From positions 11,259,754-11,323,753 of the forward strand of contig NC_089826.1 of the NCBI RefSeq assembly GCF_035046505.1: a DNA stretch of 64,000 bases, in the 5' to 3' direction. Each line of letters opens with the position of its first letter. Positions within the stretch are counted from its first letter, which is position 1. Of the stretch, positions 11,567 to 22,800 are shown piece after piece. Below the pieces are notes generated by a model that did not search any database, was not told the origin of the DNA, and saw only the letters and a list, made by a program, of their open reading frames with translations. The stretch is from Tiliqua scincoides (Eukaryota > Chordata > Lepidosauria > Squamata > Scincidae). The position numbers and the translations under genes are program-made.

Positions 11567-13636
11567 CCCTGTCATATATTTCTAAAACTTCATTTTCAAC
11601 CAAGCATAAAAGGGTTTCCATTGCTCAATTTGTGTCGGTTTTCGTTGTTGGTCCAGAGTATCTGAAAGGCTGTCCATTTCCGCCACATTCATTATTTTCT
11701 CTGTTAATTCATCTTTCATTGGTATTTTAAAGTCCTTCCAATATCTAGCATATAAAATCCTCACCACAGTTAAAATCATGACAACTAGGTACACATAGTT
11801 TTCTAAATTTCTAATATTTCTAATATTATTTCTAAAGTAATATTGAGCAAAAATAATTCAGGTTTCAACGGAATAGTAAATCCAACAATCTCTTGTATTA
11901 GATTTCTTACCATCTTCCAATAAATTTGTGCTTTTTTACGTGTCCACCACATATGATAAAACGTTCCTTCTGCGCATTTACATTTCCAACAACTATTTTA
12001 TATATTCTGTTTCATTTTTACCAATTTTTTTGCTGCCATGTACCATCCATAAAACATTTTATATACATTTTCTTTAAAATTTGTTGCTCTAGTAAGTTTT
12101 ATATTATGCTTCCAGATCTGTAGGTGTGTGCATTTGTTGATGGACTTCTTGGTTTGTGATATGTTCTCAATATGATGTCTAGGATTCGACGAAGACAGCA
12201 TTGTTGGAGGACATTTATCCATCGGATGATGTTCTTTGTCATCTTCCATGTCTCACAGGAGTATATCACTGTTGGGACAACAATGGCATGGAGATGTTAT
12301 CAGGCATACCATTATCATTAGCATAGGTAGCTACTCTGTGTGGTCCTATCATCCAACCTCCTTGCTGTTTACTGATGTGTGCGTTCAAGTTGCCAATCAA
12401 TATGACGATGTCACGTTTAGGTGTAGCATCCAGTTCTTGTTGTAGGAGGTTGTAGAAGGCGTCCTCGCATGAATCATCAGCATCTTCAGTTGGTGCGTTT
12501 GCCTGAATGATGGTGGTTTTGGCATGTCAAGTAAGGAAACGGGCAGAGATGATGAGGTCTGAAACAGTTTTCCAGCCAGTCATGGCCGATGCTGTACGCT
12601 TCAAGAGCATGAGCCTAACTCCATATGCATGTTCTGTGTCATGACTGGAGTCAAGCATTAATTTGCCATCACTAATCAGTTGTCTGCTGTTTGTCCATTG
12701 CACTTCACTCAGCTTGAAGATGTCCATTCGGTAGTTGTTGAATTTGCATAGTAATTGGGCTAATTTTCCCGCTTGATAGAGGGTCCCGCTTGATAGAGAT
12801 GTTCCAGGTGCCAATTCTAGTAGTTCCTCTTGCATCAAAGAAAGATCAAGCATTGGAGGTCCCTTTGAGGACTTTGTTCCAACACAGTCTCATCACTTTG
12901 GACATCTCTGATGCTGTTATTTGGTTGAATACGTTGAGTTTTGCTTCCTGTTTCTGTAGTGGTGGGTATTTTTATGGGGTGGGGTTGCTAGCCCACGCCC
13001 AACCCTCCTCCTTTATCTGGGCAAACCACCAAGGATGGAGTTCCTGCCACAAGACCAGGAGCATATCCTGAGCTTGATCCCCTGGAGGAACCTCAATTCC
13101 TAGTCTCACTTTGCACTCTCCCACACTTGCATGCCAGAAAGAAGTTGGAGAGGAGGCCTCTGCTGAACATTGAACTTTGTTGGAGCAAATACCTCACTCT
13201 GAATTCTCTGAGGTCTTGCAACTCTGGGTTGCTACTCCATCAAAGCTTTTTCCCCAAAAAGCATCCCTGATCCAAATAATGGATTGTACCCAAAGTGCTA
13301 TTAGCCATAGGGGAAAACAAATTGTCTCTAGAAGTTCTCTGCAGCTAAAACCAGGGGTTTTTTTTTATTTTTTATGGAAGGGGATTTATGTCAGATATTC
13401 CTGTGTTGAAGATTAAACTTCACTTAAAAGCCTACATTTCATCCTAAACCCTTAGAGTGAGTTGCAGTAGCTTTAAACCAATTGTACAGAAATTGAAAAA
13501 TGGAATTTAAAAAATTTCTCAGATAAATATAAAAGGTATGGCAGAATGCTAGCTTATGCAAATTTATTTAAAAGCAAATCCTGCGGTGTTCCATAGAACT
13601 TACTCTCAGATACATTTGCACAGAACTGTAGGCTTA

Positions 13637-14328
13637 GGCCCAATCCTATCCAAGTTTCCAGTGCAGGTGCACCCATGCCAATGGGGCATGCACTGCATCC
13701 TGTGGTGGGGAGTGTTAAGTTTGTGTTCTGAGGGAAGCAGAACCACAGCTTACAAGTTGGTTCAGGGAGCAGGTGTAGATTGCTGAGTCAGCAGAATCAG
13801 CAGGCACCTGGGACTGACACACCCTGGGTGTGACCAAGCCAGCACTGATTGGCTAAGCTGACTACATAAGGTTAGTCTGCTGGAGCTTCCAGTGCAGCAG
13901 TAGGGGAGTTGTTGGAGATAACTGAGGAACTGCTGCCAGTGACTGAGGAGGCTGGATACTGTATGTATATGTTATTACTGACTTATAGACTGAACCTTTG
14001 ACTGTGTATTGTTGGAAACTGATTTGGATTTGTTATACTTGGATTGACTGCTCTTCGTGCTGACTCTTGGACTACTAACTGACTACTCTACTTGTGATAT
14101 CCCTTGCTCAAATACATCTGCTGAAAGTACTCTGCTGTATTTGCTGTTTTTCTTGCAACCTGCTCACATTGGGACAAAAAGGATCCTACACCAATCATCC
14201 CATTCAAAATTAACCTTAACAGGGAGTCAGTCACAGAGGTCTCCTCAATGTAAGGGAATGCCTTTTCCCTTATCTCGGGGCTGCATTGCGGCTGCATTGG
14301 TGCTGGAAAGCTGGATAGGATTGGTACC
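13637..14328. mobile_element. Palindromic TWA-site element split by a solo LTR
   Basis: The ends ggcccaatcctatccaag and ctggataggattggtacc form an inverted repeat flanked by TTA (13634-13636 and 14329-14331). The inner arms (tttccagtgc / ggtgctggaaag) match the element at 26867-27046. A 3-bp TWA duplication is typical of PIF/Harbinger elements. No transposase is present. Confidence 0.75.
13713..14221. mobile_element. Solo LTR nested in the palindromic element
   Basis: This 509-bp insert begins TGTTAAG and ends CTTAACA, a 7-bp terminal inverted repeat. It is flanked by the 5-bp duplication GGGAG (13708-13712, 14222-14226). The empty site is visible in the sister element at 26930-26950 (tggggagggcagtcacag). 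No coding part is present: it is a solo LTR fossil. The perfect target duplication suggests moderate age. The family is not identified. Confidence 0.82.
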
Positions 14329-14425
14329 TTAGGCTACAATTTTATACACACTAATCTGGGAGTAAGTCCCATTGAACTCAGTGGCGCTTACTTCTGAATA
14401 AACATAGATAGGTGCCACACTGCTA
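14329..14425. mobile_element. ~95-bp palindromic repeat copy abutting the LTR-bearing element
   Basis: It begins ttaggctacaattttataca and continues gggagtaagtcccattgaac, then cttacttctgaataaac. It starts exactly at the TTA duplication that closes the element at 13637-14328, so two TWA-site elements share one boundary. Confidence 0.65.
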
Positions 14426-14526
14426 AACATAACATGAGCCACCTACTGCTATCTCTAGGCAGTCTTTGAAAAAGATGACCTAGACCAGAATTGGCCAACC
14501 TTTCAACTTTAGGGCTTCCCTTTGAC

Positions 14527-15108
14527 AATAAGAACATAAGAACAGCCCCACTGGATCAGGCCGTAGGCCCATCTAGTCCAGCTTCCTGTATCTCACAGCG
14601 GCCCACCAAATGCCCCAGGGAGCACACCAGATAACAAGAGACCTCATCCTGATGCCCTCCCTTGCATCTGGCATTCTGACATAACCCATTTCTAAAATCA
14701 GGAGGTTGCGCATACACATCATGGCTTGTACCCCGTAATGGATTTTTCCTCCAGAAACTCGTCCAATCCCCTTTTAAAGGCGTCTAGGCTAGACGCCAGC
14801 ACCACATCCTGTGGCAAGGAGTTCCACAGACCGACCACGCGCTGAGTAAAGAAATATTTTCTTTTGTCTGTCCTAACCCGCCCAACACTCAATTTTAGTG
14901 GATGTCCCCTGGTTCTGGTATTATGTGAGAGTGTAAAGAGCATCTCCCTATCCACTCTGTCCATTCCCTGCATAATTTTGTATGTCTCAATCATGTCCCC
15001 CCTCAGGCGTCTCTTTTCTAGGCTGAAGAGGCCCAAATGCCTAGCCTTTCCTCATAAGGAAGGTGCCCCAGCCCCGAAATCATCTTAGTCGCTCTCTTTT
15101 GCACCTTT
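14527..15108 (-). mobile_element. CR1-clade LINE 3' fragment
   Basis: On the - strand it encodes the end of a CR1-type RT: LFSLEKRRLRGDMIETYKIM, THNTRTRG-like block, RKYFFTQRVVGLWNSLPQDV and SFKRGLDEFLEE-like end. The 3' UTR ends ttcttatgttcttatt near 14527. One open frame of 105 codons remains. Confidence 0.88.
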
Positions 15109-15289
15109 GGTGTAGGGGACAATGGTGACAATGTCACCATTGGGGACAAAGGGGACAATGGTGTAGGGGAGGGAATTTCAGCAGGTGCAGTTTGTCAAGA
15201 TAACAAAATTTCCTCTTCTACTCCATTCTTATAGGTCCAGGAGCCTGCCTATCTTTTGCAATGTAACACCCTGGCTGGGGTGTGAAGCC

Positions 15290-15660
15290 AGCCTTGCAGC
15301 AGGGAACGCCCCTTTGGAGCGTTCAGACCCAAGCCCCGCCCCGCTCTGCAGCACAGTTTCCCCCCCGCTGGCTCCTTTTCCTGGGTTCTTTCTAAGGCTG
15401 GGTAGGCGTGGCGCGGAGAGAGGGAAAGGGGGCGTGGCCATGTGCATCACCCGGGCGCGCGCCTGCTGAGTCGTTCTGTCTCTCGCGCGCGGCACTTAGA
15501 GCCGCGGCGTTGGCAACGCTGCGGCGCCTCTGAGGGAGGGAGGCGCTCCCCTGGAGGAGCTGCCAGGCCCCGCCCTCTGGGAGGGGGCGCCCTTGTGAGG
15601 GCTCTTCTAGCTAGTGTGTGTGGCTGCTTGAGGGAAGGGGGGTGCTGCCTTGGGCTTCTG
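15290..15660 (+). promoter_or_regulatory. CpG-rich stretch, probable CDS1 promoter
   Basis: This is the only strongly CpG-rich stretch in the window. It has GC-box-like sites (agccccgccccgc near 15333, gggggcgtggcc near 15430), cgcgcgc runs near 15456 and 15485, and a gttggcaac near 15510. It lies 1.2-1.5 kb before the CDS1 ATG in the right orientation. No TATA box was seen, which fits a CpG-island promoter. The transcription start itself cannot be fixed from sequence alone. Confidence 0.6.
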
Positions 15661-15686
15661 GGGGCGGGTGGAGTGAGTGAGGGGGG

Positions 15687-16080
15687 CTCTGCTGAAGGCC
15701 AGTGTTTGGGGTCCCCTTTGTGGGGGGAGGAGCAGCACCTCACCTGAGGAGTGGGAGCCTCTTTTTGGGTGGGAGGGGTCCTTAGGTGTGCGTGTGGGGG
15801 GCTCTGCTAGTGTTTGGGACCAGGACCTCACCTGAGGTGGATCCTCACCTGAGGGGGGGAGGGGTCCTTAGGTGTGTTTGGGGGCTCTTCTGAAGGCCAG
15901 TGTTTGGGGCCCCCTTTGCAGGGGGAGGGCAGGACCTCACCTGAGGAGGGGAGCCTCTCTTTTTGGGTGGGAGGGGTCCTTAGTTGTGGGGGGCTCTGCT
16001 GAAGGTCGTTTGGGGTCCCCTTGGGGGGGGGGTTGAGCAGGAGCTCACCTGAGGAGGGGAGCTCTCTGTTTCTGTGGTTT
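15687..16080. repeat. Degenerate G-rich minisatellite, ~110-bp unit, about 3.7 copies
   Basis: The unit starts GGCTCTGCTGAAGGCCAGTG, runs through a G-rich block and CACCTCACCTGAGGAG, and closes with GGGTGGGAGGGGTCCTTAG. Units begin near 15688, 15801 (shortened), 15884 and 15990. The array sits between the CpG-rich stretch and CDS1 exon 1. It explains the long open frames seen there on the - strand, which I do not treat as genes. Confidence 0.8.
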
Positions 16081-16182
16081 TGTTTTCTGAGGGTCAGGGC
16101 GATCTCCTTTATTGGGGGGGGGGGGTTACACCTGGTTGGGATTTGGCACTTGCTTTGCTTTGCTTTCAAACTCTGCCTGCTT

Positions 16183-16560
16183 CCTTTCCTTGCATGGGGT
16201 CTGTTCCTCTTTCTGAGATTAATTGAGCCCTCTTCGTTGAAGGGGGCAGGACTATTTGGAAGAGGACAGAGACCCCCCTCTCTTGAGGAGGGTGGGGTGT
16301 TTTTGAGACCCCTGAGTAGTGCCATGAAAAATTCCTGAGGCATCTTGCAGTCCCCCACCCGCTTCTGAAGGCTTATCTTTGCACAGCACAGTTTCCTTTC
16401 CCTTGGTGGGGTCTGTTCCTCTTTTTGAGAGAAGCAGATTTGTTCCATCCAGGGCCCCCTTTCTTTGGGGGGGGGCAGAGCTATCTGGAGGAGTGTTCCC
16501 CCTTGCTTCTGAAGGTTGATCTTTGCACTGCACAGTTTTAAAAGGAGAAACAACCTTTTC
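16183..16560. repeat. Second degenerate tandem repeat, ~150-180-bp unit, 2-3 copies
   Basis: Recurring blocks are GGGGTCTGTTCCTCTTT (near 16197 and 16409, with a weaker copy near 16560) and CTTCTGAAGG-TTGATCTTTGCAC (near 16362 and 16505), separated by G-rich runs. It differs in sequence from the adjacent 110-bp array. Confidence 0.65.
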
Positions 16561-16821
16561 TGGGTCTGTTTCCTTTTGGGGGGGGATTTTTGTGTGAATT
16601 GGAGGGGAAAAGAGTCCCTTCATATAGCTTGCTGGATGGCTTGTTAGGTTTCTTGCTAGGTAGCAAGCAGGATGAAATAAGAGTGCCAGGCCTAACCTTT
16701 GAGATTAAAGCCTGTGTGGTTACCCCATCCATAGGCAGGTTTGTCCCCTGTGCACATACATACTACTTCCTCCCTCCCTACTCTTGCTGCTGCTGCCATT
16801 TATTGACCTTCCACCAGGGAA

Positions 16822-16872
16822 ATGTCGGAGCTGAGAAAACGAGGAGCTGGGGGCGATCATGAATTTGAAAAG
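16822..16872 (+). CDS. CDS1: CDS1 coding exon 1 (residues 1-17)
   Basis: It encodes [17 protein letters not shown] and ends at donor AAG|GTAAGT in phase 0. The opening (M-x-ELR-x-RG) and GGDHE match the two ends of the human CDS1 N-terminal block, with the stretch between them absent. The bases just before the ATG (ttgaccttccaccag) look like a splice acceptor, so this may be the second exon of the transcript, with a non-coding first exon in the CpG-rich stretch upstream. The start is the only ATG that gives the family N-terminus. Confidence 0.85.
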
Positions 16873-19800
16873 GTAAGTTTGTGAAGCTTCATTTGCCCTT
16901 TGCCTGTCTCCAGGTAGCAGGGCATGGGATTTGTGGGGTCTGTGCTGTGTTTCTGGAGAGTGTATTTGCATAGGGATTCCTCGGCCAGATCTACCACCAT
17001 TTGTGCTTGGGATGTGATCTGGTCCTTCTTTGTACGCTGTTCTTGTTCTTGAAGGAAGATTAAGGTCTGGAAGGGAGAGTTATTCACACTTCTACACCAT
17101 CTTCTCTTTCACTCAGTTATAATTTCACCTCTCAAGATATGCTTGAGTAATGAATTGGGGACAGGTGTTTGTTTTCTTCCCCTCCTTCTTGGGAAGTTGC
17201 TCTTCCTTTCCACTTTCAATCAGCCTGTTTTTTTATTGAGAAGTGAATGTATAATTTGTCTGGAAAAAGGAAAGCCTCCTACCTTTTTAAAATTTACAAT
17301 TCTTACTTACAGAGCTGAGAGTATTAAATGGGAATCAGTAAAGCTTAAAAATGTGACAGTTCCGTGGTAGGTAGGTGACTATTCCTTCTCTACTTGCAAC
17401 GTGTATATTTTATAGATAGCTGTTCCTTGAATTACGACTTTCCTTGCTCAGTGTATTCACTAAGTGTAGGTTGTAAATAACTGGTTCATGGAGTACATTG
17501 ACCCAAAATATCAAAAGGAAATAAAATCTACTTTGCTGAATTTGCACTAGTTGGGTTGTATAAACAGTCCCATGGCAGCTTATGGTTTGCTAACTCAGAG
17601 GCAAGCAGTTGACTCTGAACTGTAATGTGATTTGTAATATAATATTGTAAAGAGAGAAACTTTTCTTAAAAAGAAAAAGGATGTGATTCTATGCATTATG
17701 TTTTATGTATATAGCCTTATGGCAGAGTAGATGGATTGGTGCATAGTTTTGGTCTATGCTTTACGTTCACTGAATAAATGTGATGATTAAAAAGCTTGCA
17801 GATAATCTTTAAGTATTCAGAGTTACATGCAATGTTACTGCATCTTTCTATACAATAAATGTTAATTTAAATGTGTAATGCTAAGAGTTTAAACATGTTC
17901 AAGTGTTGTCGAAAACTGCAGTTTTCTTTCAGTGCCAGTGTATTAGAAACAACCTGAGTCCATTATTCTTTGGCACCTTAATTACCTCCCAGCAATAAAA
18001 GGAAGTGGAAGGTGGAAAATATTTACTCTGGTGTGCTGGCTTTTAATATGAGCTAGAATCTTTAAAATGAGTTACTGGAATGCATGCTAGTATGGTTTGA
18101 TTTCTTTTTAGTGCTATTGTCAATGTAGTTGGCTGTCTTAGGTTGCAGTCCTATCCACCCTTACCTGGGAGCAAGCCTTATTGACTGCAATGGAACTTAC
18201 TTCTGCGTAGGCATGCATGGGATTGGGCTGTCAGTCTGCTGAATTTCTCTTTTGAAGCAGGCTAGAAGGGGAAGGCTATCTATATGTAATACCTCTGCTG
18301 TGGAAGGATTGTTCATTGCAGAGTATTCTGGGACATTTTCTGGGGCTATACAGAAGTGTCAAATGAGGAGCTGACTGTATCACTTAACGCAGTGGTTCCC
18401 AAACTTTTTAGTACTGGGACCCACTTTTTAAAATGATGCTCTGTTGGGACCCACTCAGGTTTACCAGCTTTTAAAAAAGGAGATCTAGAAATATATTTTA
18501 GACCATCCATTTTCAACCACTGTGCCATGGCTCACTAGTGTGCTGTGAGTGGTCCACAGGTGTGCTACAGGAATTTGGGGGAAGATCATTTATTAGTTGG
18601 GCCAATGGGGATGTGAGCTCTCCACTGGCAGCATGGTGTGCCTTGCCAATTGTCAAAAACCTGATGGTGTGCCTTGAAAATTTTAGTGCCTCATCAGTGT
18701 GCCATGAGATAAAAAGTTGAAAATCACTGATTTAGACCCTCAGCTGTCTTGCAAACTGCAGGAGTTCAACTCTTTGCAGGGTAATTAGCAACTACAGTAT
18801 CTGATTTTTGAATAGACTCAGGGCTTCAGCAAATCAGTTATCTGATCTTTCTGTCACCCTTTGGTAACCCACCAAAAATCAAATCGCAGTTTACCAGTGG
18901 GTCCCAACCCACAGTTTGGGAACCACTAACTTAAGGGGTTCACATGACTGAATGCATCTCTGTACAAAATATTTCATGTGCACAGAACACTGCCGGAGAA
19001 AAGAGTTCTAGCCTACTCCTCTTCCTGCCAAGCTAGGCTTCTATGTGCGGGGATTTTTTTGTGTGTGGCCAAGCATTCAGTCATATGAATTCTCTTACTC
19101 GCAATATGAAGTGTGCAGTTCAGACTTAAATTTACTGGAACTGCCTTGGTTTATGCAGGTAATGCTAACCCTGTTGGGTATTGTTGACCTTCTGACAATG
19201 CAGCCTAGATTGAACACACTGAACAGTTTTCTGCAGCTGCACATTGTAGGGAGATCAGTGGACTCTGGTCAAGCTGTCTTGCGGGAAAGTTTGCCTACCA
19301 TTATGATCTTCTCATTTAGGAACCCAAACTGTGTACAGTATTTACAGTTTAAGAACTTCTAAGCACTAAAGTTCTCAAACAGTGGTTCTCAAACTTTCAG
19401 GGAGTCTGAGAACCTGGGGTAAGTGCTTGTTGGGGCAGGGACTGGGATGGGGGGATGTTCCGATGGTGCCGCAGCAGTTGCGGTGCTGCAGGCACCTAGG
19501 TGCATTTACACATTTGGGGCACTGTGCAGCCCCTCGGAGAGTCCTGGGAACTTGCAGCCCCCTCCACAAGCCTCCCCTCCCTTGCAGTGGGCTCTGGTCT
19601 GCAGTTGGAGCCCACTTCCGGTTTGCAGTTGGAGCCCTGAAGTGCAATTTCCGAAACCATTTTCCAACTGCAGATCGGAGTCCACTGTAGCAGAGGGGAG
19701 GCTTACGGAGGTGACTGTGAGCCTCCCAGATCCTCCAGCTGCACAGTCCCTCCAGGTATGTGTAAATGCTCCTGGGTGCCCGAAGTGCCGCAGCCACTGC

Positions 19801-22800
19801 CACCATCAGGACACACATTTATGGGTCATTCCCCTTAAAGGAAAAGTGACCCGTTTTGGTTCTAATGGTGGGTTGTGACCCACCCTTTTGAGAACCACTG
19901 GCTTAGAATGTTAGGAAAAGAGGAGAGCTCAAGCAGCATACAAGGCTTGTCCCAGTGAAAGCAACCTGCAGGTCCTCCGAGCTGCTCGCAGCAAAGTCCA
20001 GCAGACTGCCAGGAAATGTGCTAACAACTACTGGCTCCAGCTCTGTTCCCAGATACAGATAGCAGCTGACACGGGCAATATCAAGGGGATGTAGGATGGT
20101 ATCAAGCAGGCCCTAGGTCCAACACAGAAGAAAATTGCCCATCTGAAGTCTGCTGCAGGCGAGGTCATCCAGGATCGGGCGCAGCAGATGGAATGCTGGG
20201 TGCGGCACTACTCTGAGTTACATTCCAGAGAAAATGTAGTCACCGAAGAAGCGCTGAACAACATTGAGTGCCTGCCTGCGCTGGAGGAGCTTGACAGTGA
20301 ACCAACTCTAGAAGAACTTCACGTGGCCCTGGACTCCCTTGCCTTTGCAAGGCACCTGGAAAAGACAGCATCCCTGCTGAAGTCCTAAAATGCTGCAAAG
20401 AGATCATCGTCACTGAGCTGCATGAAATCCTCTGTCTCTGCTGGAGAGAAGGTGGAGTACCTCAAGACATGAGGGATGCAAACATCATCGCGCTGTACAA
20501 GAACAAAGGCGACAGGGGTGACTGCAATAACTACCGCAGCATCTCTCTCCTTAGCGTTGTAAGAAAGCTGTTTGCCTGAGTTGCACTAAAGAGGCTCCAG
20601 GTACTTGCAGAGAGCGTTTATCCAGAATCACAGTGTGGATTCCGAGCCAACAGGTCCACCACTGGTATGGTATTCTCCCTTAGACAACTGCAGGAAAAAT
20701 GCAGGGAACAATGACAACCACTCTTTATAGCCTTCATAGATCTCATGAAAGCTTTTGACCTGGTCAGCAGGGACAGCCTCTTCAAGATTCTCCCCAAGAT
20801 TGGATGTCCACCCAGGCTCCTCAGCATCATCAGGTCTTTCCACAAGGATATGAAGGGCACTGTAGTCTTTGATGGCTCCACATCAGACCCTTTTGACATC
20901 CGAAGCGGAGTGAAGCAGGGCTGTGTTCTTGTGCCAACTTTTGTTTGGGATTTTCTTCACTGTCCTGCTAAAGCAGGCCTTTGGAACTGCAACAGAAGGC
21001 ATCTATCTCCGAACCAGATCAGGCGGAAAGCTCTCTAACCTCTCCAGACTGAGAGCAAAGTCCGAAGTCCAGGTGAAATGTCTGCGTGACTTCCTCTGCC
21101 GACGATGCAGCTGTCGCTACCCACTCTGCCAAAGATCTCCAGCAGCTCATGAACTGTTTTAGCAAGGCCTGCCAAGATTTTGGACTGACAATCAGCCTGA
21201 AGAAAACACAGGTCATGGTTCAGGATGTGGACTCACCTCCCTGCATTACAATCTCTGCGCATGAACTGGAGGTTATCCATGACTTTTTGTACCTTGGCTC
21301 AACGATCTCCAACACTCTTTCTCTGGATACCGAGCTAAACAAACGCATCGGTAAAGCAGCTACCACATTTTCCAGACTCACAAAGAGAGTCTGGTCCAAC
21401 AAGAAGCTGACGGAACATACCAAGATCCAGGTCTACAGAGCTTGCGTCCTAAGTACACTTCTGTACTGCAGCGAGTCATGGACTCTTCGCTCACAACAGG
21501 AGAGGAAACTGAACGCTTTCCACATGCGCTGCCTCCGACGCATTCTCGGCATCACCTGGTAGGACAAAGTTCCAAACAACACAGTCCTGGAATGAGCTGG
21601 AATCCCTAGCATGTATGCACTGCTGAAACAGAGATGGCTGTGTTGGCTCGGTCATGTCGTGAGAATGGCTGAAGGCCGCATCCCAAAGGATCTCCTCTAT
21701 GGAGAACTCATGCAAGGAAAGCGCCCTACAGGTAGACCACAGCTGTGATACAAGGACAGCCGCAAGAGGGATCTGAGGAGTGGACCTCAACAGGTGGGAA
21801 ACCCTGGCCTCTGAGCGGCCCGCTTGGAGGCAGGCTGTGCAGCATGGCCTTTCCCAGTTTGAAGAGACACTTTGCCAACAGACTGAGGCAAAGAGGCAAA
21901 GAAGGAAGGCCCATAGCCAGGGAGACAGACCAGGGACAGACTGTACTTGCTCCCAGTGTGGAAGGGATTGAAACTCCTGAATTGACCTTTTCAGCCACTA
22001 GACGCTGTTCCAGAACCACCATTCAGAGCGCGATACCATAGTCTTTCGAGACTGAAGGTTGCCAACTAGAAATGCATTTGCAAGTCTGTTTCTCATTCAG
22101 ACTCTAGTAATAGGAGATATTTTATTTGTCCAACCTGCTTCACTTGAGTAGATGAATTATATTCTGTCAGTGTGGCTTGATGCTCTGGAGAAACCTTTTA
22201 GGACAATGTGACACATTCTTTGGGGTGCAGTTAGTATTGTATGTGTTGCCTGTCATTCATGAACACACAGGTTATTTTCCTTTCAGTACTTTTGTGAAGA
22301 AATAACTGAATTTGCAAATAGAGAGTTGCAAAGCATTCAGTTTACACTTGCTAAGCAACCTCTGTCCCAGATTGCATTTGGATGGGTGACTACATGTATG
22401 AATTGTGTAGTAGTGCAGATAGCAGAATACTCCCACAAGCAACAGGTTACATCTGTTCTCCGGAGCGGAATTCCTGCTCTCCAAAAGGTGCTGCTTGCAC
22501 GTAGTTTGCTCTTTGCTTACAATTCAGTATCTCATTCTTTCTCTACCCCTTTTCATACAGCTGGAATTATGAAGAATTTACAGGTCCAACAAGGAGTGTG
22601 TTGCTAAGTTTTGCCCCCAAGTGGGTGGACTTGGATAGGACCTCTTGCTAAAAGGAGCATGTTAAGGAGGCCAGGTTCTTTGCTTCTTGTCTAAAAGTGT
22701 GAGGACATGAGAAGTGAAGCTGAAATTTGTACTTGGGAAGGTATGATACTGCACTAGCATGAGGGAAACAAAGGATATGTTTTAACTTCTAGGTGCCTTA

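Larger units (their letters stand above)
10554..12138 (-). mobile_element. L1-clade LINE 3' fragment, itself split by LINE copy B
   Basis: On the - strand, 11571-12119 encodes the L1 ORF2 C-terminal region (a MFYGWYMAAKKLVKM block near 12030, ILYARYWKDFKIPMKDELTE near 11700-11760). An A-rich 3' tail lies at 10569-10587. Target duplications gtgggtgtgtgcat (10554-) and gtaggtgtgtgcat (12120-) flank it. LINE copy B occupies 10856-11566. It also holds a (TA)n run at 10799-10840. Confidence 0.85.
9830..12800 (-). mobile_element. RTE-like LINE fragment, hit by hAT and L1 insertions
   Basis: Pieces at 9830-10047, 10509-10553 and 12139-12800 read together on the - strand as another non-LTR element. 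They show an endonuclease-like block (MDIFKLSEVQWTNSRQLISD, near 12600-12740), a C-terminal IYSCETWKMTKNIIRW block (near 12200-12270), ERCFQFTGHIL (near 10520) and GCPKITWKKTFIEDLTAVNL (near 9900-9975). The RT core between endonuclease and C-terminus is missing, so the copy was internally deleted. Related by pattern to RTE-type elements; the exact clade is not certain. Confidence 0.8.

Noticed and set aside
15828-16623. Long - strand open frames (up to 241 codons) near the CDS1 promoter
   Set aside because: They are produced by G-rich tandem repeats read on the C-rich strand. The protein would be a low-complexity Pro/Lys repeat mirroring the DNA repeat.
19375-19878. Overlapping genes on both strands
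   Set aside because: Both frames come from the palindromic interior of a hAT-like foldback element.
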